A stretch of 64,000 nt of DNA from Syntrophus gentianae (GTDB lineage: Bacteria > Desulfobacterota > Syntrophia > Syntrophales > Syntrophaceae): positions 16,133 to 80,132 of the forward strand of contig NZ_FOBS01000017.1 of NCBI RefSeq assembly GCF_900109885.1, written 5' to 3'. The translations under genes were made by a program, and so were the position numbers. Each line of letters begins with the position of its first letter. Within the stretch, counting starts at the first letter, position 1. Below the pieces are notes generated by a model, which worked only from the letters and a program-made list of their open reading frames with translations, was not told the origin of the DNA and ran no database searches. Below, piece by piece: positions 35,864 through 45,847 of this stretch.

Positions 35864-36190
35864 ATGAATTGGAGTGAAGTAATTACTCATCCTCTTGGAC
35901 TTGTCGCGTATGTCTTGGCTCTTGTTTTCGGCGTGGTAGGGGCTAAACTAGGGGCTAGGAATAAGCCTTGGTTTTTGCCTGTTGCTATTGCAATATCCGC
36001 ACTTGTTATTTTAGCAGGAATTTATCTAGCATATCAGAATGTTAAATTGAAAACAATATCTGTTACCCCCAAACCTCCGGTAGAACATAAAGAAGTTATT
36101 CAGGAAACGCATGGTGTTCAAAGCCCTGCTGTTCATGGAACGGATGGTAATGTAACCATAATCAATAATCCACGAGGGAAAGGGAATTGA
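35864..36190 (+). CDS. small two-helix membrane protein with an SPAVxGxxGNVTI tail
   Basis: The 108-residue protein has two membrane helices (about 10-30 and 36-57) and a soluble tail ending in GVQSPAVHGTDGNVTIINN. Such SP-x-V-x-G-x-V tails are widespread in small accessory membrane proteins, but their function is not known to me. AAAGGTGATATA precedes the ATG. Its stop codon overlaps the TTG start of the TPR gene, so the two are translated together. The tail motif recurs near the N-terminus of that partner. Confidence 0.65.
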   Translation: MNWSEVITHPLGLVAYVLALVFGVVGAKLGARNKPWFLPVAIAISALVILAGIYLAYQNVKLKTISVTPKPPVEHKEVIQETHGVQSPAVHGTDGNVTIINNPRGKGN

Positions 36191-37686
36191 TCTATATTAT
36201 TAGTATAATATTCATGCTTTTATCTGCTAATGCGAGTGCTGAGGAAATTAGACAGACAACAACCGGATGGTGCAGCCCTACTGTGGCCGATGTGAAAGGA
36301 AATGTTAAGATCACTTGCACTGGTGTCGATCCAAGAGCAATGAAACGACTAAATGAGTTGCTGGACATCAGGGATAAAGAATTAAAGGGCAAAGAGACGA
36401 CCCTTAAAAGTAAGATTCAAGAGGCTGATGAATGGGCTCGTAAGTATCGTGAATTAAAAGAACGGTTTCCCAATGGAGATGAAGGAAATCAAATAGCACA
36501 TCAAGCCAAAAAGCTTTTACAGGAGGGCAAGCTTGATGAAGCCGGCACAATACTAGACAAGGTAATTGATTCTAGTGAAAAGCAGATTGATCAAATTGCC
36601 TCTCAGCACTTCAACCGGGCAGAGATATTCTCTCTGCAATTCAAACCAATGGAAGCCTGGTCCCATTACGAAAAGGCATATCGATACCGGCCAGATAACT
36701 ATAAATATACATTTGGTTATGCACGGTCTCTTCAAGAACAGAACATGAAAAGCGAGGCGGAAAAGAAATATCTGGAAGCACTGGACATACTCCGTAAACT
36801 TGCCCTCAACAACCCATCATCAGATGATGAATTTTATGTGGCGAGAACCTTGCACAACTTGGCGATTCTCTACAAAGATACAAAACGCCATGGTGAGGCG
36901 GAAAAGGCATATCAGAAAGCTTTGGAAATACATCGTAAAAATGCACTTAACAACCCGGCAGCATATGGACCTTATGTGGCGACGACCCTATGCAGCCTGG
37001 CGATTCTCTATAGCGACACCCAACGCTATGGTGCTGCGGAAAATGCATATCAGGACGCCATAGAGATACTCCGCAAACAGATACCCAACAACCCGATGGC
37101 ATATGAGCCTGATTATTATATTGAGATCACCATGAACAACCTAGTGAATCTCTACATCACTACCCAACGCTATGATGCTGCGGAAAAGGCATCTCAGGAA
37201 GTCTTAGCCATACTCCTTAAATTGGCTCTCAACAATCCGGCGGCATATGAAGCTGATTTGTCGATAACCCTGCACAACCTGGCGTATATCTACATTGTTA
37301 CTCAACGCTATGGTGCTGCGGAAAAGGCATCTCAGGAAGCCTTAGCCATACTCCGTAAACTGGCCCTCAACAATCCGGCGGCATATGAACCTGATTTGGC
37401 GAAGACTCTGAACAACTTGGCGGTTCTCTATAGAGATACCCAACGCTTTAGTGTGGCGGAGAAAACATTTCAGGAAGCCTTAGCCATACTCCGTAAACTG
37501 GCCCTCAACAATCCGGCGGCATATGAACCTTATATGGCAAAAACATTAGACAATCTGGCTATTCTCTACAGAAATACCCAACGCCATGGTGAGGCGAAAA
37601 AGGCAATTCAGGAAGCACTAGACATTAAGCATAAACTGGACCCCAACAAACAGTCATCAATCGACTATAAATTCATTAAATTCTAA
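36187..37686 (+). CDS. secreted or periplasmic TPR protein (kinesin-light-chain-like repeats)
   Basis: The 499-residue protein has a signal peptide (IIFMLLSANASA, cleavage near residue 18). Next come a WCSPTVADVKGNVKITC segment, a helical region (about 55-105) and TPR-like helices. Six units of about 46 residues, starting LNNPAAYEPD-like, run from about residue 206 to 485. It is likely a protein-protein interaction scaffold outside the cytoplasm. The TTG start at 36187 overlaps the TGA of the previous gene (TTGA) and has AAAGGGA ahead. No enzymatic domain is seen. Confidence 0.75.
   Translation: MIYIISIIFMLLSANASAEEIRQTTTGWCSPTVADVKGNVKITCTGVDPRAMKRLNELLDIRDKELKGKETTLKSKIQEADEWARKYRELKERFPNGDEGNQIAHQAKKLLQEGKLDEAGTILDKVIDSSEKQIDQIASQHFNRAEIFSLQFKPMEAWSHYEKAYRYRPDNYKYTFGYARSLQEQNMKSEAEKKYLEALDILRKLALNNPSSDDEFYVARTLHNLAILYKDTKRHGEAEKAYQKALEIHRKNALNNPAAYGPYVATTLCSLAILYSDTQRYGAAENAYQDAIEILRKQIPNNPMAYEPDYYIEITMNNLVNLYITTQRYDAAEKASQEVLAILLKLALNNPAAYEADLSITLHNLAYIYIVTQRYGAAEKASQEALAILRKLALNNPAAYEPDLAKTLNNLAVLYRDTQRFSVAEKTFQEALAILRKLALNNPAAYEPYMAKTLDNLAILYRNTQRHGEAKKAIQEALDIKHKLDPNKQSSIDYKFIKF
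36805..37641 (+). repeat. tandem TPR-encoding repeats, 138-bp period
   Basis: Six units are seen in the TPR gene. The last three (starts 37228, 37366, 37504) are exactly 138 bp apart and highly similar in DNA, which suggests recent duplication. Confidence 0.8.
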
Positions 37687-37980
37687 GTTAGCAATATAGC
37701 CAAATAATAAAATGACTATGGAAAAACTGAAGAACTAATATGTCTTTGATAATTTCTTGAAAACATATCAATTACTCAATCAAATATACAATTTACAGAT
37801 TTTTCCAAGGAATGCGGACAAAACATTATGATTCCCAAAATAAATGAATGATCTCGTCTAAGAAAGGCGAGAGGCTAAGCTAATAGGGATTATATTGATA
37901 AATTGTCAGAATAAACAGTTCGACCAGCAATTTCTATTTTGTTGATTCCATGTAGTTGTTGACTCAGTAGATGGAGTTAG
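37687..37980. other. AT-rich spacer without a visible gene
   Basis: I see no gene, strong hairpin or convincing promoter here. Confidence 0.4.
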
Positions 37981-38343
37981 ATAGATAGGCCGGATACTCT
38001 CAATGAATATAGTACTCTGCAGAAGGATGTCGACATCCTGCGTCTCATGGACGGTATCGGGCAAAGCGATCCCGTGATCGTGAAGCAAAACGAGGATCTC
38101 TATCTATTCCTTGACAAATCGAATTATGTGGTGGTTGAAAACCAGTTTTCGAATGCGGATTATGGGGTGGAGCGCTTGGAGGTCGCAGACGGTTACTACA
38201 TGAAGCGAGCGGACATCGAAAACATCGTCAATGCGATGAGCGACATCAACGAAGATTCCGAAATGGATGTCCTCGAGAAATACGAGGCCCTGCAGGCCGA
38301 TCTGACCTATGTCGGCATATTGGCCGAGAGCTGGCAGCTGTAA
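37981..38343 (+). pseudogene. 3' fragment of an RTX/haemolysin-type calcium-binding protein gene
   Basis: About 120 codons are open after an in-frame TAG at 37978. They read DTLNEYSTLQKDVDILRLMD, then IVKQNEDLYLFLDKSNYVVV, VENQFSNADYGVERLEVADG. This is the haemolysin-type calcium-binding-related module that lies at the end of very large RTX proteins. There is no start with a ribosome site and no GGxGxDx(L/F)x repeats upstream, so it is a truncated remnant. The stop at 38343 may be the natural gene end. Confidence 0.65.
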
Positions 38344-38578
38344 TCCTCCCCGTGTGCTGGAGAGGAACTATAAAATATCTTGACTTCAAATACACCTAAA
38401 GATAGTGTAACCGCAAGTTTGAAGACGTTTCATCTGTGTTTTTTCCATGACCCGCATCGTGAGCTTTATTCTGGTGATAATACTCTTCAAATTTAATGAT
38501 TGTCTGATAAACAGAGACGATTCTTCTTTTTTTATACCAGTATAAAAAAGTTGCAGGCTGCAGCGGGAGGGTTCTTAG

Positions 38579-38749
38579 ATGTCTGAAAGAAAGGTCTGTC
38601 CTATTTGTGCATGGAGAGCCAATTGTCAGAAGCGATTCAACGTGGTAACGGATTCCCTGGGAAATGTCCGCTGCCCGGATTACAGCCGGGACCTTTCCAT
38701 CAAGGATAAGGAGATCGATGAAGCGGAGAAGAAGGACCGCAGTTCCTGA
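38579..38749 (+). CDS. small cysteine-motif protein upstream of argS
   Basis: The 56-residue protein starts MSERKVCPICAWRANCQKRF and ends in a Lys/Glu/Asp-rich helix. Cysteines at about 7, 10, 16 and 32 (CPIC, C, RCPDYSRD) suggest a zinc site. GGGAGG lies seven bases ahead of the ATG. A terminator follows at 38836. I recall similar short ORFs in related anaerobes but no assigned function. Confidence 0.6.
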   Translation: MSERKVCPICAWRANCQKRFNVVTDSLGNVRCPDYSRDLSIKDKEIDEAEKKDRSS

Positions 38750-38835
38750 AAGGGCGGGACAAGACACGAGGAATAATCAACTCTACATAAAATATTAAAA
38801 TGTCGGCAGCACTCTGGCGTTGCCCTCATTCCGGG

Positions 38836-38863
38836 AAGTTGGTCTCGATGGCCAACTTTTTTT
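38836..38863 (+). terminator. intrinsic terminator upstream of argS
   Basis: AAGTTGG (38836-38842) pairs with CCAACTT (38852-38858) and is followed by a run of T. It would end the transcript of the small cysteine-motif gene. Confidence 0.75.
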
Positions 38864-38937
38864 AATGTTCGGAAATGAAGGGCAAGCGAGGCTGCCTTCG
38901 TTAAAGAAGGGATCATCGTTAAGGTCATAGGCATTGT

Positions 38938-40617
38938 ATGGTTGACGGATCAATAAAGCATCGATTGACAACGTTGGTAAAAGAGGCGGCAAACGCCTGT
39001 ATTGCGGAAGGCTTGCTGAAACTGGAAAATCTCCCCCCGGTGGAGATGGAAATGACCAAGGACGCGGCTCATGGGGATTACGCCACAAACCTGGCCATGA
39101 TCCTGGCGTCTTCCGCGAGAATGAGTCCCCGAAAGATCGCCGAGATAATCACCGGTCATCTCCGGGATGAAGGGCGTTTCCTGGAAAAATGCGAGATTGC
39201 CGGCCCGGGATTCATCAATTTCTTTGTCCGGGAGGAAGTCTGGGCGGAGGAGCTGAAGGACATCGAGCGCCTGGGGAAGCTTTACGGATCGGCCGAGACG
39301 GGGCAGGGCAGGAAAGTCCAGGTGGAGTTTGTCAGCGCCAATCCCACGGGACCGCTGCACATCGGGCATGCCCGGGGCGCGGTGGTCGGCGATGTGATTG
39401 CGAACATCCTGGCGATGTCCGGCTATGACATCTTCCGGGAATACTACATCAATGACGCGGGCAACCAGATGAACAATCTGGGCAAATCGGTCTGGTACCG
39501 CTATCTCGAACTGCTGGGGAAATCCGTCGAGTTTCCCGACACCTGCTATCAGGGGGATTACATCCGGGACATTGCCGGAGAAATCTTGAAGAAAGACGGA
39601 GACCTTTACCTGGAAAAGGATGAAAAAGAGACGATTCGATCCTTTACCGACTATGCCGCCGGGATCATTCTCGAGGACATTAAGAAGGACCTGAAAGATT
39701 TCGGCATCGTCTTCGATCAGTATTTCAGCGAACGCGTCCTCTACGTCAACGACGGAGTCGCCAGACTGCTGGGCGACCTGGAAGGCAAGGGTTTTATCTA
39801 TCGCGAGGATGAAACCCTGTGGTTCAAAACCACGGATTTCGGGGATGACAAGGACCGGGTCGTGGTCCGCAAGAACGGCGAGCCCACTTATTTTGCCGCG
39901 GACATCGCCTATCACAAGAACAAATATGAACGGGGATTCGATTCGGTCATCGACATCTGGGGGGCGGATCATCATGGCTATATCCCCCGGATGCACGCCG
40001 GGATCCAGGCCCTGGGGCACTCCAAGGACGCCCTGCGCGTCGTTCTGGTGCAACTGGTCAACCTCCTGCGCGACGGTAAGCCGGTGGCGATGTCCACGCG
40101 ATCCGGCGAATTCGTCACGATGAAGGAAGTGGTCGACGAGGTGGGGCGGGATGCCGCCCGTTACAATTTCCTGATGCGCCGGTCGGACAGTCATCTTGAC
40201 TTCGATCTGGAGTTGGCCAAGAAGCAGTCCAATGAAAACCCGGTGTATTATGTCCAGTATGCCCATGCCCGGATCTGCAGCATTCTGCGCATGGCCCAGG
40301 AACGGGGAATCGAGGTGCCCGCTCCCGATGAGGTGGATCCGCAGCTTCTGACAATTCCGGAAGAAATAGCCCTGATCAAGGCCCTGATCCGATTCCCGGA
40401 GATCGTCGAGGGAAGTGCCCGGACGCTTGAACCCCATCGGATCACCTTTTATCTGAACGACCTGGCCGGGCTGTTTCACAGTTACTATAACAAATACAAG
40501 GTGATTTCCGAAGACGAAGCGATAACGCAGGCAAGGCTTTTCCTGATGAAATGCATTAGGATCGTATTGAACGACGCCTTGACGGTCCTGGGCGTGTCCT
40601 CCCCGGAAAAGATGTAG
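38938..40617 (+). CDS. argS: arginyl-tRNA synthetase
   Basis: This class I synthetase charges tRNA-Arg. The 559-residue protein has the N-terminal tRNA-binding Add1 domain, the HIGH-type motif in [15 protein letters not shown] (about 134-148), a KMSKS-like MSTRSGEF (about 383-390), and the DALR anticodon-binding domain at the C-terminus ([19 protein letters not shown]). Length is normal. It opens a rightward run of translation-related genes. Confidence 0.97.
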   Translation: MVDGSIKHRLTTLVKEAANACIAEGLLKLENLPPVEMEMTKDAAHGDYATNLAMILASSARMSPRKIAEIITGHLRDEGRFLEKCEIAGPGFINFFVREEVWAEELKDIERLGKLYGSAETGQGRKVQVEFVSANPTGPLHIGHARGAVVGDVIANILAMSGYDIFREYYINDAGNQMNNLGKSVWYRYLELLGKSVEFPDTCYQGDYIRDIAGEILKKDGDLYLEKDEKETIRSFTDYAAGIILEDIKKDLKDFGIVFDQYFSERVLYVNDGVARLLGDLEGKGFIYREDETLWFKTTDFGDDKDRVVVRKNGEPTYFAADIAYHKNKYERGFDSVIDIWGADHHGYIPRMHAGIQALGHSKDALRVVLVQLVNLLRDGKPVAMSTRSGEFVTMKEVVDEVGRDAARYNFLMRRSDSHLDFDLELAKKQSNENPVYYVQYAHARICSILRMAQERGIEVPAPDEVDPQLLTIPEEIALIKALIRFPEIVEGSARTLEPHRITFYLNDLAGLFHSYYNKYKVISEDEAITQARLFLMKCIRIVLNDALTVLGVSSPEKM

Positions 40618-40764
40618 TTCCAGAGATAAACGGCCTGGCAAGAAGGAACCGGTGACTTTGGCGGATGCTGGCCGTACGTCGAGGGACCGGTAGGGGGGTC
40701 AGCGAAGAGCCGACTTGAACAGGGCATAGGAATATGGAAGTGCTGTCAGGTATTTTGGTGAGAC

Positions 40765-41763
40765 ATGGCTACCGATAATGTCAAACGCTTTGAATTCCGA
40801 TTGGGGAAGTGGGGACTTACCCTCTTTGTCTTCGGCATGTCCCTGCTCATATTTTTTTCTTTCCTCTACGGAGTGAAAGTCGGGAAGGATATGGATGCCT
40901 ACCCGGAGAAATATTCCTGGGGGATTCCAGAAAAAATTGGGGGAACGCTGGGTGATTCCGTTACGCCGAAGAACGACAAGACTGTCATTGCGGTCCGGGA
41001 GGCCGGAAAGGCAAGTCCCCCGAGTGAGAAATCCGAATACGATCTTTCCGTGTACGATACACTGTCGAAAAAGAGCAACAGCCTGAGAAAACCGTCTTCT
41101 GAAAATGGGGTCACAGAGACCGTCCCCGTAGCGCCGGTTGTCCCGCCGGGTCAGAAGGTGGCAGCGGCTCCCACGGCTCCACCCGCTCCGGCGACAGGGA
41201 AAAAAGAAGAACGGGCCGTACCTCTTCCCCGTGGTAAAGTAGAGACTGCCTCCCAGGGTAAAACAGAGGAGAGAATCGTCGCAAAGGCGGTTCCTGAAAA
41301 GGTTCGGGAAGTAAAAGCTCCCGCGGAGGAAAAGAAAGCCGAGCGGAAATCAGAGAAGACCATCCCGGCTGAAAAGAAGAACGCGGATAAAATAGAAAAA
41401 ATTATTGCGGCTGATCAGAAAGTCGGCAAGGGACAGGACAAAAAGGAGATCAAGCCGGAAGACAAAGGAAAAAAGCCGGCCGCGCAGACCTTTGTGGTCC
41501 AGGTCGGATCCTATAAGGAGAAAGACAAAGCCGAACAGGTTGTATCAAAACTGAAATCGATGGGTTATGCGCCCCGGCTGGTGCCGATGGAGCTGCCGGG
41601 AAAGGGAAAGTGGTACCGGCTGACGATCGGTGGTTTTTCCAGCCACGAAAAGGCGGCCGAAGCCGTAACGAATGTAGCAAAGAGTACAGGTTCAAAGGGA
41701 TTTATTCGTCCGGAGGGGGAAGCAAAAACGACCGCGCCTTCCGCTCCCAAGGAAAAGAAATAG
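40765..41763 (+). CDS. SPOR domain membrane protein
   Basis: The 332-residue protein has one membrane helix (about 17-37), a long Lys/Glu/Ala/Pro-rich linker, and a C-terminal SPOR domain (about 236-312; TFVVQVGSYKEKDKAEQVVSK in part). SPOR domains bind denuded peptidoglycan glycan strands and localise proteins to division sites. The orientation with a long periplasmic linker matches FtsN-like or DamX-like proteins. It begins 148 bp after argS and ends 19 bp before ffh. Confidence 0.88.
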   Translation: MATDNVKRFEFRLGKWGLTLFVFGMSLLIFFSFLYGVKVGKDMDAYPEKYSWGIPEKIGGTLGDSVTPKNDKTVIAVREAGKASPPSEKSEYDLSVYDTLSKKSNSLRKPSSENGVTETVPVAPVVPPGQKVAAAPTAPPAPATGKKEERAVPLPRGKVETASQGKTEERIVAKAVPEKVREVKAPAEEKKAERKSEKTIPAEKKNADKIEKIIAADQKVGKGQDKKEIKPEDKGKKPAAQTFVVQVGSYKEKDKAEQVVSKLKSMGYAPRLVPMELPGKGKWYRLTIGGFSSHEKAAEAVTNVAKSTGSKGFIRPEGEAKTTAPSAPKEKK

Positions 41764-41782
41764 GGGGGAGATTTCTCTCAAA

Positions 41783-43117
41783 ATGTTTGAAAGCTTAGCG
41801 GAAAAACTCGAAGGGGTGTTTAAAAGGCTGAAGGGCCGGGGGCGTCTGGATGAGGAAAACGTCCAGGAGGCCCTGAAGGAAATCCGCATGGCCCTTCTGG
41901 AGGCGGATGTCAATTTCAAGGTCGTGAAGGACTTTATCGAGGATGTCCGGGTCCGGGCAATCGGGCAGGATGTCCTGGAGAGCATCACGCCCGGCCAGCA
42001 GATCGTCAAAATTGTCTATGACCGGCTTGTGGAGCTCCTGGGAGGAACGAGCAGCCAGCTGAAATTCGGGAACCGGTTTCCCGCACCGATCATGCTCGTC
42101 GGACTTCAGGGCTGCGGAAAAACGACCACGTCCGTGAAGCTGGCCCGGGTCCTTGCAAAGAGCGGAAAGCGGGTCGGCCTTGTTTCCGCCGACGTTTACC
42201 GCCCTGCGGCCATGGAGCAGTTGAGGGTGATGGGAGAGAAGATCGGCGCCCCGGTCATCGCCGCCGACAGCAAGCAGAATCCCGTAAAGATCTGCGTTGA
42301 TGCCGTTGAAGAATCCAAGCGGAAGGGTTACGAGGTCCTGATCCTGGATACCGCCGGTCGTCTGCACATCGATGCCGAGATGATGGAGGAACTGAAGCAG
42401 ATCAAAAGCGCGGTGAATCCTTCGGAGATCCTCTTCGTCGCCGATGCCATGACCGGTCAGGATGCGGTCAATGTCGCCGCGAAATTCAATGAGATGCTGG
42501 GAATCGACGGCGTCATCATGACCAAGATGGATGGCGATGCCCGCGGCGGGGCGGCCCTGTCGCTCAAGGCGGTCATCGGCAAGCCCCTCAAGTATGTGGG
42601 GGTCGGGGAAAAGATCGACGCCATGGAGGTCTTTCATCCGGAGCGCATGGCTTCCCGCATCCTGGGCATGGGCGATATCCTCAGTCTCGTTGAAAAAGCC
42701 CAGACGGTGGTCGATGAGAAGAAGGCCCGTGAACTGGAGCAGAGAATCCGGAAGAATGAGTTTACCCTTGGGGACTTTCGGGAGCAGCTGCTGCAGATCA
42801 AGAAGATGGGTTCCCTGCAGGACATCATGGGGATGATCCCCGGCTTCAGCAAGATCAAATCCTTGAAGCAGGCTGCGCCGGATGAGAGGGAACTGGTCAA
42901 GATCGTAGCCATCATCGATTCCATGACCATCAAGGAACGCAACAATTATCTGTTGATCGACGGGCGGAGAAGAAAGAGGATTGCCCTGGGGAGCGGCACA
43001 TCCGTGCAGGATGTCAATCAGCTGCTGAAAAACTATGCCGAAATCAAAAAGATGATGAAGCGGTTCACCTCAAAGGGAGGACTGAAAGCTCTGCGCAGGG
43101 GCAATTTCCGCTTTTAA
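41783..43117 (+). CDS. ffh: signal recognition particle protein Ffh
   Basis: Ffh binds 4.5S RNA and signal peptides and targets membrane proteins to FtsY. The 444-residue protein shows the N domain, the GTPase G domain with GLQGCGKTTT (about 107), DTAGRLHID and TKMDGDARGG. The Met-rich M domain at the C-terminus contains MGSLQDIMGMIPGF. Length is normal. It leads the ffh-rpsP-khpA-rimM-trmD-rplS order. Confidence 0.98.
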   Translation: MFESLAEKLEGVFKRLKGRGRLDEENVQEALKEIRMALLEADVNFKVVKDFIEDVRVRAIGQDVLESITPGQQIVKIVYDRLVELLGGTSSQLKFGNRFPAPIMLVGLQGCGKTTTSVKLARVLAKSGKRVGLVSADVYRPAAMEQLRVMGEKIGAPVIAADSKQNPVKICVDAVEESKRKGYEVLILDTAGRLHIDAEMMEELKQIKSAVNPSEILFVADAMTGQDAVNVAAKFNEMLGIDGVIMTKMDGDARGGAALSLKAVIGKPLKYVGVGEKIDAMEVFHPERMASRILGMGDILSLVEKAQTVVDEKKARELEQRIRKNEFTLGDFREQLLQIKKMGSLQDIMGMIPGFSKIKSLKQAAPDERELVKIVAIIDSMTIKERNNYLLIDGRRRKRIALGSGTSVQDVNQLLKNYAEIKKMMKRFTSKGGLKALRRGNFRF

Positions 43118-43193
43118 AAAAATTAAAGCTGTGTTAGAAAATAAACCATAATAATTTTAAAATTATATCATCGGGAGGTATTTAGCAAAGAGG

Positions 43194-43445
43194 ATGGCAG
43201 TCAAGATAAGATTAGCGCGTATGGGAGCAAAGAAGAAACCGTTTTACAGAATTGTGATAACTGATTCCGAATCTCCCCGTGATGGAAGGTTCCTGGAGAT
43301 TGTAGGCAATTACGATCCAGGGAAAGATCCTGCAGAAGTCAATCTTCAGGAAAGCAGGCTGTTGGAATGGCTATCCAAAGGGGCGAAACCGACTTTGACG
43401 GTTTCTCAGCTCCTTCAGAAAAAAGGGATTAAAGTTGGGGCGTAA
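43194..43445 (+). CDS. rpsP: 30S ribosomal protein S16
   Basis: The 83-residue protein begins [20 protein letters not shown] and continues [15 protein letters not shown], the conserved S16 N-terminus. GGGAGG and GAGG lie upstream. It sits in the usual place between ffh and khpA. Confidence 0.98.
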   Translation: MAVKIRLARMGAKKKPFYRIVITDSESPRDGRFLEIVGNYDPGKDPAEVNLQESRLLEWLSKGAKPTLTVSQLLQKKGIKVGA

Positions 43446-43617
43446 CTGCCGAAACTGACCCTGAAATCCTTGAAAAAAACAAGCCGCCAAGGGCCTGATA
43501 TGTCTCTGGTGGATGCATTTCGTCTGTAAGTAAGTGCTTTGTGCCGGAAGGGGATGCCGTAAAAAGTCGATATCTACAGAAGGTTTTATTGAGGATGATT
43601 CCGTGGAGGTTGCGACG

Positions 43618-43848
43618 ATGAAAGATTTGATCAAGTACATTGCTCAAGCGTTGGTAGACAACACCGAAGCAGTCGAAGTTTCCGAGGTGGTCGGTGAACA
43701 GACATCCGTGATCGAACTTCGAGTGGCAAAGGAAGACCTGGGTAAGGTGATCGGCAAACAAGGCAGAACCGCAAAGGCAATGAGGACGATCTTGAGTGCG
43801 GCATCAACGAAGCTTCGCAAACGGGCCGTGCTGGAGATCATTGAGTAA
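43618..43848 (+). CDS. khpA: KH domain RNA-binding protein KhpA
   Basis: The 76-residue protein is essentially one KH domain, with the GxxG loop in [16 protein letters not shown]. KhpA-type proteins bind RNA and often lie between rpsP and rimM, as here. GGAGGTTGCGACG precedes ATG 43618, which was chosen over a longer upstream frame that lacks homology. It is 9 bp upstream of rimM. Confidence 0.93.
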   Translation: MKDLIKYIAQALVDNTEAVEVSEVVGEQTSVIELRVAKEDLGKVIGKQGRTAKAMRTILSAASTKLRKRAVLEIIE

Positions 43849-43856
43849 ACCCTTGC

Positions 43857-44357
43857 ATGAAGTTCTTTGAAATCGGGGAAATCGTAAAAGCGCATGGTTT
43901 GAAGGGCCGGATGAAGGTGAAATCCTATGCCGATGCAGAGGAGGACCTTGACTCCCTCGGTGAGGTCTTGATCGCCAGGGGGAACGACGAACCTGTAAAC
44001 CATCCGGTAAGAAAAATCGATTCCCATTTGACGTTTTTCTTCCTGGAGCTTGAAACGGTCAATACCGTCGAGGAGGCGCAGAAGTTCGTCGGATGCCGGG
44101 TGTTGATCCCGGAGGATGCCCGCGCCCAGCTTTCGGCAGATGAGTATTACTGGCGGGATTTGATCGGCCTGAGAGTTTTGACGGAAGAGGGGAGCTATCT
44201 GGGATCCATCGAGAGCATTTTCGCGACGGGCAGCAATGACGTTTACGTCTGCAGCGGCGGGGAGCGGGAGATCCTTCTGCCGGCGATTTCAGATGTCATA
44301 CGGAAGATCGATCTTGAAAAGCAGGAAATGGTTGTGCGGCTGCTGAAAGGGCTTTAG
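43857..44357 (+). CDS. rimM: ribosome maturation factor RimM
   Basis: The 166-residue protein has the N-terminal RimM barrel ([19 protein letters not shown]) and the C-terminal PRC-barrel part ([20 protein letters not shown] and [14 protein letters not shown]). It assists 30S assembly by binding S19. It is tightly packed between khpA and trmD. Confidence 0.96.
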   Translation: MKFFEIGEIVKAHGLKGRMKVKSYADAEEDLDSLGEVLIARGNDEPVNHPVRKIDSHLTFFFLELETVNTVEEAQKFVGCRVLIPEDARAQLSADEYYWRDLIGLRVLTEEGSYLGSIESIFATGSNDVYVCSGGEREILLPAISDVIRKIDLEKQEMVVRLLKGL

Positions 44358-44368
44358 GAAAGAGTCCT

Positions 44369-45121
44369 GTGATCCGATTCGATATTCTTTCCACCTTTCC
44401 TGAGATGTTTGATTCCCCCTTCAGCTCCAGCCTTTTGAAGAAGGCGCAGGAGAAGGGACTGGTTCAGATCTGCCTTCACAACATCCGCGACTATACGGAG
44501 GATCGCCACCGGATGACGGACGACGCCCCCTATGGCGGCGGCGGTGGAATGTTGATGAAGGTTGAGCCCGTGGATAAGACGCTGCGGTCTATCGGGGCCG
44601 ATCGGGAAGCGATTCCGATCGTTCTTTTGACGCCGCAGGGGCAGGTCTTTAACCAGGCCGTTGCGGAAGAACTCTCAAGGCACTCCCGGATTGTCCTTCT
44701 TTGTGGACATTATGAAGGCGTCGATGAGAGGATTCGGACAAAGCTTGCCAATCGGGAAATCTCCATCGGCGATTACGTCCTGACGGGCGGCGAGCTGCCG
44801 GCCATGATTCTGGTCGATGCCGTTTCGCGTCTTGTCCCCGGCGTTCTGGGAAATGCCGAATCGGCGTCCGAAGATTCTCTTTCCTTCGGGTTGCTGGAAT
44901 ACCCTCAATACACCCGGCCAAGTGAATATCGCGGGTGGAGCGTTCCGGAAGTCCTTCTGTCAGGTCATCACAAGTTGATCACGGAGTGGCGCCGGAAAGA
45001 GGCGCTGAAACGGACTTGGCTGCGCAGACCGGACCTGATCGAAAAAATGGAGCTGACGGAGGAGGATCGGAAGTTTCTCCGGGAAGTCAGGCAGAACGAT
45101 CCGGAAGGCGGCGACCGTTGA
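44369..45121 (+). CDS. trmD: tRNA (guanine-N1)-methyltransferase TrmD
   Basis: TrmD methylates G37 of several tRNAs to prevent frameshifting. The 250-residue protein shows the SPOUT knot with [13 protein letters not shown] (about 110-122) and [20 protein letters not shown] (about 136-155). The N-terminus has ILSTFPEMF. The start is GTG 44369 with AGGAAAGA upstream. Its stop overlaps the next gene by 4 bp. Confidence 0.97.
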   Translation: MIRFDILSTFPEMFDSPFSSSLLKKAQEKGLVQICLHNIRDYTEDRHRMTDDAPYGGGGGMLMKVEPVDKTLRSIGADREAIPIVLLTPQGQVFNQAVAEELSRHSRIVLLCGHYEGVDERIRTKLANREISIGDYVLTGGELPAMILVDAVSRLVPGVLGNAESASEDSLSFGLLEYPQYTRPSEYRGWSVPEVLLSGHHKLITEWRRKEALKRTWLRRPDLIEKMELTEEDRKFLREVRQNDPEGGDR

Positions 45122-45702
45122 GTGGAGAGGAAAAGGCAGGGCATCCGCCTCCCTATTACCTGGTTCTCCTGCATTTCCCGGTTTGCAATAAAAACGGCGA
45201 GGTGGTAACAACCGCCGTCGCCAACATGGATGTGCACGATATAGCGCGGGCCGCCAGGACTTATGGCGTTCAGCGCTATTATATTGTTACGCCGCTGAAA
45301 GCGCAGAAAAGATTGGTGGAGAAGATCCTCGCCCACTGGCAGGAAGGATACGGGGCGGAATTCAATCCATCGAGACGGGAAGCCTTTCAGCGGGTCTGCG
45401 TGAAGACGAGCCTGGATGAGGTTCTGACGGACGTTGCCGGTCAGTCGGGAAAGCGGGTCCGTCTTGTGGTCACCGGGGCCGGTTTGTCGGAAAACACCCT
45501 GACCTGTAAAGCGCTTCGAGATTTGATCCTGTGCGAAGAGGATGCCTACGTTCTGATCTTCGGCACCGGATGGGGGCTCTCAGCTGAAGTCCTGGATCGT
45601 GCCGATTACCGTCTTGCGGCGGTGAAGGGGGCTTCAGACTATAATCACCTTTCCGTTCGCTCCGCCGTCTCCATTCTTCTGGACCGGTTATGGGGACGAT
45701 AA
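45118..45702 (+). CDS. SPOUT-superfamily RNA methyltransferase
   Basis: The 194-residue protein resembles the small SAM-dependent RNA methyltransferases found between trmD and rplS in deltaproteobacteria. [20 protein letters not shown] opens the domain, [14 protein letters not shown] follows, and [14 protein letters not shown] plus the Ser-rich C-terminus look like the knot region. Its RNA target is unknown. The start is a TTG at 45118 that overlaps the trmD stop (TTGA), giving translational coupling; GGAAGG is upstream. A much longer reading upstream would overlap trmD and has no homology. Confidence 0.8.
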   Translation: MSGEEKAGHPPPYYLVLLHFPVCNKNGEVVTTAVANMDVHDIARAARTYGVQRYYIVTPLKAQKRLVEKILAHWQEGYGAEFNPSRREAFQRVCVKTSLDEVLTDVAGQSGKRVRLVVTGAGLSENTLTCKALRDLILCEEDAYVLIFGTGWGLSAEVLDRADYRLAAVKGASDYNHLSVRSAVSILLDRLWGR

Positions 45703-45715
45703 TAGTGGACGAGAA

Positions 45716-45802
45716 AGTCCAAAGATGATATCAAGGCGCCGCGAAGACGAAGCGAGCGCCATGTGTGCAGGTCCTGAATAAGGAATTGGACTCTTTTTTT
45801 TT
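45716..45802 (+). promoter_or_regulatory. structured rplS leader with a terminator-like stem
   Basis: AGTCCAA (45716-45722) can pair with TTGGACT (45786-45792), which is followed by nine T. Inside is a GGCGC/GCGCC stem (45735-45760) and a small TCCT/AGGA hairpin. Only 45 bp remain before the rplS start, too short for a clear new promoter, so it may attenuate read-through into rplS. It could also be a plain terminator. Confidence 0.6.
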
Positions 45803-45847
45803 CGTCAAAGCATTAAAAAAGGATAAGAATCAAGGAGGAAAGATCCT

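Noticed and set aside
36805..37641. Regular repeats that could suggest a CRISPR array
   Set aside because: The 138-bp units are in frame and encode TPR helices; there are no short repeats with unique spacers.
38950..40641. Long minus-strand open frame opposite argS
   Set aside because: Antisense to a clear essential gene; no homology features.
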